Shown one piece after another: positions 53,591 to 62,300 of a stretch of 64,000 nucleotides of DNA. The notes below the pieces were generated by a model, which saw only the letters and a program-made list of their open reading frames with translations, was not told the origin of the DNA and searched no databases. The position numbers and the translations under genes are program-made. Origin of the DNA: Trissonchulus latispiculum (lineage: Eukaryota > Nematoda > Enoplea > Enoplida > Ironidae); contig JASAND010026807.1 of assembly GCA_030248195.1 (NCBI GenBank), forward strand, positions 1-64,000, in the 5' to 3' direction. Within the stretch, counting starts at the first letter, position 1. Each line of letters opens with the position of its first letter.

Positions 53591-55518
53591 CCCCGGACCC
53601 CCCCCCCGGAAGAAGACTCCCCCGGGCCCGCGGACCCTGAGAGCAGCATGGGCGCCGACCCCTCTGAGATGTTTGAGGACGTGATGTCCATATGATAGGC
53701 CGCGGCCGGAGCCTCCGGATGTAACACCGGAGGCGTCTCTTCTGTCTCCGCTGCCGTGGCTTCGGCAGCAGAAACCTCGGGCTCCTGGGAGCCAGCAGGA
53801 GACTGACCCTCCGACTGATCCATGGGCTCCGACCCTGCTTCCGACGGGCCGAAGTCCGCTTCTGAAAGCGTCTGTGAGTTGTCTGCGACCTCAGCCACAG
53901 CTTCCTGTGCCTCTTCGTAACCTACCAAATTAGTAGGATCAGGATTATGATCCACCGGCAATCCTTCCGGATCCTCCGCCATTTCCACCGCGGCCTCCTC
54001 CAACAGAAGATCCGCCTCAATAGCCTTTCTTCGTGCCGCCGCGGGAGCTCGATCCTCCCCCGTCTGCAGAACACGCAGCGGCGGATCCGGACGACCGGCA
54101 GCATCCACAAAAAAAGAATTTGACAAGACCTCAATTGACGGAACTGCCTCTGGGCGGTGGGTCTCCGGAGTACAATGGAAAGCAAACCAGACTTGGACAT
54201 TCTTCCCTTTTGGAGTGACAGGAGGATCGCGCCACACGACAATTTCAGAATAGGCCCAATCGTGGTCATCCATAAGCTGTGGATTCAGCGACGTGTCCCA
54301 AAATTTGTCAATCGTGCCCTGATCACCTGTCTGTGCGTAGGCACGCGTGCGGAGCAGAAACTGAAAATCATGAATTTGAAGAGGATCCACAATGGTAGTC
54401 ACCTGAATTACCGCAGCTATATCCCGCGCCCCATCTGCCGCCCACTTGATATCATCTAACTGCGGAAACGGGGAAAAACCCTTGGGAGTAGCATCAGGGC
54501 CCCGAAACAATTTTGGCGGGTAGCGCAAAACATTCTCCTCAAACCACGGAAAGCCTTTTTCCCCCCGACTCGGCGCAGGCGGGCCACATGGACCAAACTG
54601 ATTTTCCCACAAATGCGGCCCTCTTTTGTCCATAGGGTCGCGAGGCTCAAAGCGCCTCCCAGATGCCCGCGCGGACATCCAGGCCACGTACTTACCTAAA
54701 TCCACCACACAATTACGCGCATCAACCCCCAGACCCGCCAACAACTTACGTACAGTGTCCAGACCCTGGACTGCAAAAACCGGATACGGTGCGTTAAACA
54801 GCAGAGGCTGAAACGCATACCGTATCAAAGACCACGATGGAACGTCTAGATAAATTGCATGAATCAAGAAAACAAAAATTTTGATGTTAGGCGGATTTGG
54901 ATGGTCTGGCGGAAGAGTAGGAAAATTTCCGTCAATAGCCGTCGTAAACGACCCCAAATCCTCTGGGACTGCAATCGTGATGGCGGAAACTGAGTGGTCA
55001 GAGGCGTGGTCCATGAAGTTTTTGTAGGTTTTCTGATAAGCCAATGCGCAAAACCCACCCGCGACTGCCATATCAAAAAGTTCGCGAACCCAAATAAAAA
55101 GATCTTTCATAGTAGAAACAACCACAATAGCCTCTGGATATTTCTGCTGTGGGTGGACAAAAGTTTCATTCATGCGCTGATATTCCTGAAAGCGCCGCTG
55201 AGACTCAATATCTAACAACCCCGGCGTTTTTAACCGGCGATGATCTAAACGAGCCTGTAACCTTTTTAAGGTCAACGGAGGATATGTCGGAGTTTTCGTC
55301 TGCAAAGGGGCAAGGGAACTAGAGGAGGCTTTACCCGAAGGCGTCGCCGCTGATGCTCCGACAGGCATCTCCTCTTCCTCTGAAGGGGCCTGCTGTCCAG
55401 AACCAGACGCCGGCGTAGAGGTAGACGATGACGGACCCCGAGGCCATGTGACACCCCCCAACAGAGGTCCTGACCTCCTCGGATTTGGAGATTTACGGCG
55501 GCGTTTCGCTTCACTCAT
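53539..55518 (-). CDS. ORF2 of element M: degenerate exonuclease-like protein
   Basis: 659 codons from ATG 55518 (MSEAKRRRKSPNPRRSG, a basic NLS-like start) to TGA 53539. It follows pol after 875 bp. Residues about 150-245 and 330-375 align with the exonuclease region of ORF2 in element P: GFCALAYQK in place of IVAFDTEG, VSAITIAVP for LTSIQIAG, IKIFVFLIHAI for VYLILVGEI, GLDTVRKLLAGLGV for CLHDILRLARFCGI, and PPKLFRG...GFSPFPQ for SPKLMRD...GLSVFPS. The first catalytic Asp-Glu pair and the Tyr of Y-x3-D are gone, so it should lack nuclease activity and may have kept a binding role. The C-terminal third is acidic and low in complexity. The last codons run through a G10 tract into the ORF3 overlap. 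Confidence 0.65.
   Translation of the reverse strand: MSEAKRRRKSPNPRRSGPLLGGVTWPRGPSSSTSTPASGSGQQAPSEEEEMPVGASAATPSGKASSSSLAPLQTKTPTYPPLTLKRLQARLDHRRLKTPGLLDIESQRRFQEYQRMNETFVHPQQKYPEAIVVVSTMKDLFIWVRELFDMAVAGGFCALAYQKTYKNFMDHASDHSVSAITIAVPEDLGSFTTAIDGNFPTLPPDHPNPPNIKIFVFLIHAIYLDVPSWSLIRYAFQPLLFNAPYPVFAVQGLDTVRKLLAGLGVDARNCVVDLGKYVAWMSARASGRRFEPRDPMDKRGPHLWENQFGPCGPPAPSRGEKGFPWFEENVLRYPPKLFRGPDATPKGFSPFPQLDDIKWAADGARDIAAVIQVTTIVDPLQIHDFQFLLRTRAYAQTGDQGTIDKFWDTSLNPQLMDDHDWAYSEIVVWRDPPVTPKGKNVQVWFAFHCTPETHRPEAVPSIEVLSNSFFVDAAGRPDPPLRVLQTGEDRAPAAARRKAIEADLLLEEAAVEMAEDPEGLPVDHNPDPTNLVGYEEAQEAVAEVADNSQTLSEADFGPSEAGSEPMDQSEGQSPAGSQEPEVSAAEATAAETEETPPVLHPEAPAAAYHMDITSSNISEGSAPMLLSGSAGPGESSSGGGVRGWTLVLLWNLAPWLRRT
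53598..53607 (-). promoter_or_regulatory. G10 run in the ORF2/ORF3 overlap, possible -1 frameshift site
   Basis: Ten consecutive G on the coding strand (C10 on the plus strand) inside ORF2, shortly before ORF3 becomes the longer frame. A -1 slip here joins ORF2 to ORF3. It could be programmed ribosomal or polymerase slippage, or a homopolymer length error in the assembly; 11 G would fuse the two frames outright. Confidence 0.5.
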
Positions 55519-56392
55519 GCTTTCACAAACTCAGAAAAACCGATTAAAGAATTTAAAATGCAATAAAAATCAAAACAGAATAGTATTCACGTTACTAAAT
55601 TTTCATGCCAACTCTAGACGTTCCTGACACAAGTAACCTTTACATACGTATAAACAGTATTAACAACAAAAGACAATTTGCAATTTCCAATAGCTATACA
55701 AGTCCTGATTACAAATCCTGATTATGGCCACAGTAGGCAAGAGTCCTCAGATAGCAGTAGGACCGTGCTCCCAGGTTATCCCAGGACCAACCAAAACGCA
55801 ACCCGAACTTCCGCACCAGTAGAAGCAATGCGGAGCAGTACAAATACCAATATAAATGTAGCAGTAAAACGCGCCTAAACAGAAGAAAGTTAGTGGTACT
55901 ATAACACGAAAGTGAGATCAAGTTAGGTACGTACATAGTGTTAAGACTAGAAAAGAAACGTGGAAGCTAAAATAGAAAAGATCGTATCAGCTAAAACAAG
56001 AAAACACACAACACAACACACGTATACAGGCAACACGTAAGGAGGGCACTATGCTACAAGGAAATTTTATAGAGAAATTCAAGAAAAACACAGAAAGAAG
56101 CCCTACGTATAGGACTAACTCCAAAATATGTTTTGCTCATAATTTACAGATTAGGTATTTATTAAAATTTAACAAATATTAGAAATTTCAAAATTTGAGG
56201 TAAACTCGAGGAAAGACTCTACTCCAAGTAGAGTTTCATAATATGAATTTATTCTAAGGAAAATAGAATTTACAAGAAAATAACATGTGACAAAACCAAA
56301 GAAAACCCAAATTTTGCTAAATTCGTAGGCAGTTACGCAGAAAACAACAAATACAACAATATACAATACTGGGGGGGGGCGGGGGAGGGAAT
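55519..56392 (-). other. Spacer between pol and ORF2 of element M
   Basis: AT-rich, no frame continuing from pol. On the element strand a T-rich tract ending GGTTTTTCTGAG lies about 13 bases before the ORF2 ATG and could be a splice acceptor, the equivalent of the site before ORF2 in element P. A C/G run lies just after the pol stop at about 56371-56387. Confidence 0.45.
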
Positions 56393-59300
56393 CTAAGTCT
56401 CACTGTAGAAAGGTTTCAGACGATTTACGTGAATATTTTCTGTAGGAGGATCGGTACGCAAGGTAGACTGAATTTCGCAATTTGTAGGTGACAGAACTTT
56501 AGTGACCCGGAAAGGGCCTTCAAAGACAGGCAGATACTTGCGGCTTGTACCTTTCGGGATGTTAGCTTGAGATACGTCTTTCCATACCAACATCCCCACT
56601 TTGTACTCGACCACCCGAACTTTACTATCATACGCCGTTTTTCTCTTCTGCAAAACCTGACGCATATGTTCTGTAACAAGTTCCCTAACATATTGCAATC
56701 GGTCTCTCAAATCTTGTACATAATCAGGATTAAAATCACGAATACGTGGTCTTGGCGTAGTCAAAAAATTGTCCGAAAATAACCGGGGGTCGCGTCCAAA
56801 GAGGAGATAGTATGGCGATTCCCCGGTGGAGGTATGGGGGGCGGCCCGGTACGCAAAAAGAACCCAAGGCAGCAATTCGTCCCACCCTTTTTCATACGCA
56901 TACATGGTTTTTCGCAACATACGTTTTATTGTCCCGTTCAAACGCTCACAAGCCCCATTTGACTGCGGATGATATGCAGTCGTCCGAACCTTTTTGGTAC
57001 CCATAAGCTGACATAAATTAGACAAAAGTGCTGAGCAAAACGGGGTTCCCCTGTCCGTAAGAATTTCGCGGGGAGGGCCATGAACTGCAACGATATTTTC
57101 AGCATAGATCTTCGCAATAGTTGACGTTTGCTCGTTTTGCATGGGGAACGCCCACCCCCACCTCGTGAAAAAGTCCACAATTACCAAAACTTTGGAATTT
57201 CCCGCCCGAGTTGTCGGGGCGTGCATCACGTCCATAGACAACCTTTCGAAGGGTGCCTCCACCGGGGAAAAAGATTTTAGGTAAGCCTGAGGCTTCATCG
57301 GTCCCGGGTTACAAGCCGCACATATCTTACACGCCTGTACGTATTTCGCACAGTCGGTAGCCAACGTCTCCCAATAGTATTTTCTAGCGGCCAGCCCAAA
57401 CATTTTTTCCTTACCATTATGACACCCACCCAAAAGTTCATCATGACATTCTTTCAAAACATATTCTTGACAACCCCGGGGAACAACGACCAAGGAAGGC
57501 GAATTTTTACGTTTTTCACCCTTATGAGTCAACCAAAACCGGTACAAAATGCCATCTTCAACCTCATAATTTCCTGAATGCTTTCGAATGTAATTAAACA
57601 ATTTCTGTTCTTGTGGCACGGTCCTGTCTACTAAAAATTTGATCATCGCTGAAGTAAATTCGTCCGCAGCCAGAGCCTCTTTCCAAATTTCTCGAGGGGC
57701 GCTGCGCGGAATAGGAGGGCGAGCTTCTACAGGAATTTCCGGATCCTCCTCCCCAGAGTCCTCCGACTCCTCGACGGCCTCAACGGCCAGAACCACCAAA
57801 GACCCGACAAAGTCGGGGATTTGGGGGTGATCAGCAAAAGACCCCGCCCATAGGGGAGGATTGCGGGACAGCGCGTCGGGAGCTCCATTTGTTATACCAG
57901 GTCGCTGGATCACACGAAAACGGAAAGATGCAAGAAAAAGCCGCCAGCGGGCAATTCGCCCCTGAGCTGTTCGTGGGACTGCCTGGTCCCCTAACATGTA
58001 TTCCAACGCCTTATGGTCAGTGATTACATCGAACTCATTCAAAATTAAATAATGCTGAAAATACGAAATCCCAAAATAAATGGCGAGCGCTTCTAATTCA
58101 GTAACATGATAATTCTTTTCAGCCGGTTGTAAGGCTCTGGCTGCATAGGCTACTGGATGAAATTTTTCTGCCGGATCCTGCTGCTGCAGAACAGCCGCAA
58201 TACCCAGATAACTCGCATCCGTAGCCAACGTAAACCTTTTCGTAAAATCCGGGTAGACCAGGACCGGTGCCGTAACCAATTTTTCCTTCAAAATTTCAAA
58301 CGCAGACTGACAAGCCCCATCCCAAACAAATTCCATATCTTTCCGCAACAAACGGTTCAGAGGATGGGCAATTTTCGCAAAATTTGGAACGAACCTCCTA
58401 TAATAGCCTGCCAACCCCAAGAAACTTTGAATGTCCTTGACAGATTTTGGAACAGGAAATTGCTGAACTACTCGAATTTTTTCAGGGTCGGTGGAAATAC
58501 CCGTTTTCGACAATACATGACCCAAAAATGGCATAGATGACTTCCCAAACTCACATTTTGACAGTTTCAAGATGACGTGCTCTCTCGAACAGCGGAGAAA
58601 AACCTCCAAAAGTCTAGTCAAATGTTCTAATTCGGATGCGCTGGTCACCAAAATGTCGTCAATATATACAATAAAACCCTCCATAATACGGTCAATAATT
58701 CGTTGAAAAGTACTGGGGGCATTGCATAAGCCAAAAGGCATAACTTTAAACTCATAGAGACCTGCGTGAGTAATGAAAGCGGTTTTTTCCCTATCCGGAG
58801 GATAGATCGGAATCTGATGAAAACCAGATGCTAAATCTAACTTTGAAAAAATGCAATGCCCCAAAATGGCTTCAAAAAGTCCATGAATATACGGAATAGG
58901 GTAGCAGTCTTTTTTAGTAACCGAGTTCAATTTCCGATAGTCGACACACAAACGCCAATCCCCGTCTTTTTTCGCGACCAAAATGATTGGGGAGGCCCAC
59001 GGACTTCTGGAGGGCTGTATGAGCCCCTGTTCTAGCCAAGCATTTAGCTTATCGTCAATAATTTGTTTCTGAGCCGGGTTGACCTTGTAGGCCCGCGCCT
59101 TTATAGGCCGCTTCCCCGGCTCTATCTCTATATAATGATAGTCTATATCCGTTTTCCCAAACCCACCAGCCGCATCCCAAACTTCAGGGAAATTTAGAAT
59201 CATGAGACGTAAACGCCTCTGATTTCTACGCAACAAACAACAATCAGAAAATTTTATCTTCTGGTTCAAGAGAGCACGTTTTTGCAAGGCTGACAGAACG

Positions 59301-62300
59301 GGAGTCGAACCCATGTCCAAAACAGAAAGAGGTTCCGCCAGCGCATCATCTAGCTCTGTACGTACAATTTCGCCGTTTTCAGGAACACGATTTTCACAAA
59401 AATTTTTCCAAACCGGACGCTCATAACCTTCCTCTCCAGGGTGAATTTTACGTACAATAGATTTTCGCACCCATTTTAACTTTTGAACCGGTGGAATGAC
59501 GGTTTCCCCCACCAGCTGCTCGGTCTGATCAGTCGTCCCACCTGAATTCCCTGCTGGCCCACCAGAGTCCACCTCCGGTGTACCAGAGGGCGACTCTCTG
59601 GGGAAGCCCCCCTCAGGCAAGCCAGAATCCAGATCCAGCCCCCCTTGGGACAGCTTCCCACAAAGAGCCTCGGGAAGGGGTTCGGACCGAACCTCCGCCG
59701 GTAGGAGGGAGGACTGACCTTCCTGCGTCTCCTGGACCCAAAAGTCCACATTCTCGGCAAACGCGACAGGTACCAGCGGCAATCGAGTAGAAAAATTCGC
59801 AGGGAGAGGTACCAACTCCTCCTCCCTAAACAAACATGGTTTTGCTGGCTGGCGTGGAACCTCAGGCGCTGGGGGGCTTACCCCCTCTTTAGGGGAGGCC
59901 ACCCCCTCTTTTAGACATTCCTCTGGGTCGGGAGGGGAAGAAAACCCCTTTATGAGAGCAGCCTTTCCCGATACAATTTCAAGCGGGATGTCTTCTTGCC
60001 CCAACTCACTTTCGTCCCTAACCTCCTGTCCTGAGGGGGAGGCAACCCCCTCTTTTAGACGATCTTCCGGGCCCGCAGAAAAACCCCCGTTTTCGTCAAC
60101 CTGCTCAATTTCGTCAGCAAACTGTGAAAACAATTCCGATTCGCTAGCCAAATCTTCTGGGCTTTCAGAGTGAAACACAATATCATTTTCGAACAAATTT
60201 TCACGTACGTATATATCAAAAGGCGGTTCTACACGAGAGGGGGGCTCCCCCAACCGCTCATCTACCGCAAAAAGCATTTCGTGCCCCATTGGATACAAAT
60301 TCGCCCGCGCCTGAGAAACCACTAGCGGGACCGAGAATTGTGTGTCTTGGGCCCAGTAGTCAGCCGCCGGAGCGACCGAGCCGACAATCGTGGCTTTTTC
60401 CAAACGCACGGCTGTCGAGGTGGGATTGACCACCAAAATGTCAAATTTATTCCCACAGGGTTCTACCACCCCAGCATATGGCAAAATTTTATTCTCCTGA
60501 ATAAAAGACTCCAAAGGCTCAAAAAAATACAATTTCTCAAAATTTTGACAAGAAGTAAGGGCGGAGGCCCAAACTTCCGACGCTGGTGGAATTTCTACAT
60601 CAATGGCCATTACCGCCGCTGACTGCGCTTTTGGATTTGCAAACCACTCGGCACGGATCTCTTCAGGTGACAACAAAGGTAAAATCACTCCCGTCCCAGC
60701 TGGGCCAGGAAATAAAAGAGACTTTCGCGAAAAAAGTAAATCCCACTTATAATTTTTCATCATATCCGTGCCGATTAGAATTTCTCGGTAAAAATCCGGC
60801 GCGACATAAAAAGACCATTCGAATAAATATTTATTATCCACCGTAATTTTGGCACACAATTTTGATGTTAATTTAAGCGGAGCATTGGCAGAAGTTACCG
60901 CCGAAATCGGATCCAGATCTTGTAGCCGGACCGTGACACCAGCCCGGGCAAGTCTTTCCAGCACCCGTGGACCAATTATAGAAATAGAGGCCCCCGAGTC
61001 CAAGATGGCTAGGAAACTCTGGCCACCTAAATCAACTTTTATTGCAGGGGTATTGTCCCCAGCTGCCAAAATCGCTTCCGAATCCCATTCCATGGGACTT
61101 TTCGGGGCCAGAGTTACCGAATGGAAAGACTTGCCCTGACCCGTAGCGGATGCTCCCCCTTGGCAGAGAGGAACCTCCGTTTCAGTGCCCACAGTCTGGG
61201 TAGACACCTGCGCCAACTCAAATGGGAGGGACCCCGCCAATATAGGAGACGCCCCCGAACACCACGATTCCGGAGGAAGCGCAGACGCTTCCGCAATTTT
61301 AGGGTCAAGACTCCCAGGGCATACTTTATACAGAATTTGAGCCATTTGCTGAAGCTGTTTTTGGATTTCTTTGAAATACGAATCCATGAAAGACGTTGTC
61401 GACGAATGAATAGAGGCCAATTTGACCACATTTTGCGTAGCAACATTAAAAAGGTGAACCAACCTCTCCTCTACCATAGACGCGTCTGAAAGGGAATCCA
61501 CCCCAAATACATGCGGTGAAATTTTTTCCGGAGGGGCCGAAACCGCTTCAATCATACCTACATGAAAAGGAGATAAAATTTGCATGACTTGTTCCTGAGA
61601 AGGCACCGTAGGGGCCTGCACCTGATGCGAAACTTGCGTAGAATTTTGAGCCGGCACCTGATTTTGATCAGTCCCTGAGACTGTGGTGGAAGCTGAAACC
61701 ATCGTTCCCCCCTGAACCGGTCCCTGCGTAAAGCCTACATAAGACACTTGAGGCGCCGCCTGCGCTGGCGCAGCCTGACCAGCCTGTTGATGAACGGTCG
61801 GCGGGGGCGTCCCGGAGCAGGCGACAGTCGGAGGGGCCGATCCCGTCGCTGGGGGCGGAACCTGAGACTGAACCTGCGGGGCCGCCTGAGCCTGAGTATA
61901 GTAGTAAGTCGGCTGAGCCCTCTGTACCGGCACCTGCTGCAGCCCGGGTTGGGCCGCAGGAGGTGCAGGCTGTGGCTGCGCATATACGTACATCGGCTGT
62001 TCATAGTAGGTCGCCTGCGCAGGTGGCGCTGGCGCCGGGGACTGATAATACCGTTGGGGAGGCTGAGAGTAATAGGGTTGGGGGTAATAGTACGCATCCT
62101 CCACGTAATTTACCCCTCTGGATGACGGTCGCGACCTGTAGTCCGGGGGGGCCTGTTCGGGATATTTATCCCAGCATTTTTCTGGAGGATGCCCCTTCCT
62201 CTTGCAAAACTTACATACTGGACCCAATCTCCGTTTCCTTTCCTCCTCCATTTGATTGAATCTGTCCCGAATTTGCTGTTCTACCCAGTCCCGCATTTCC

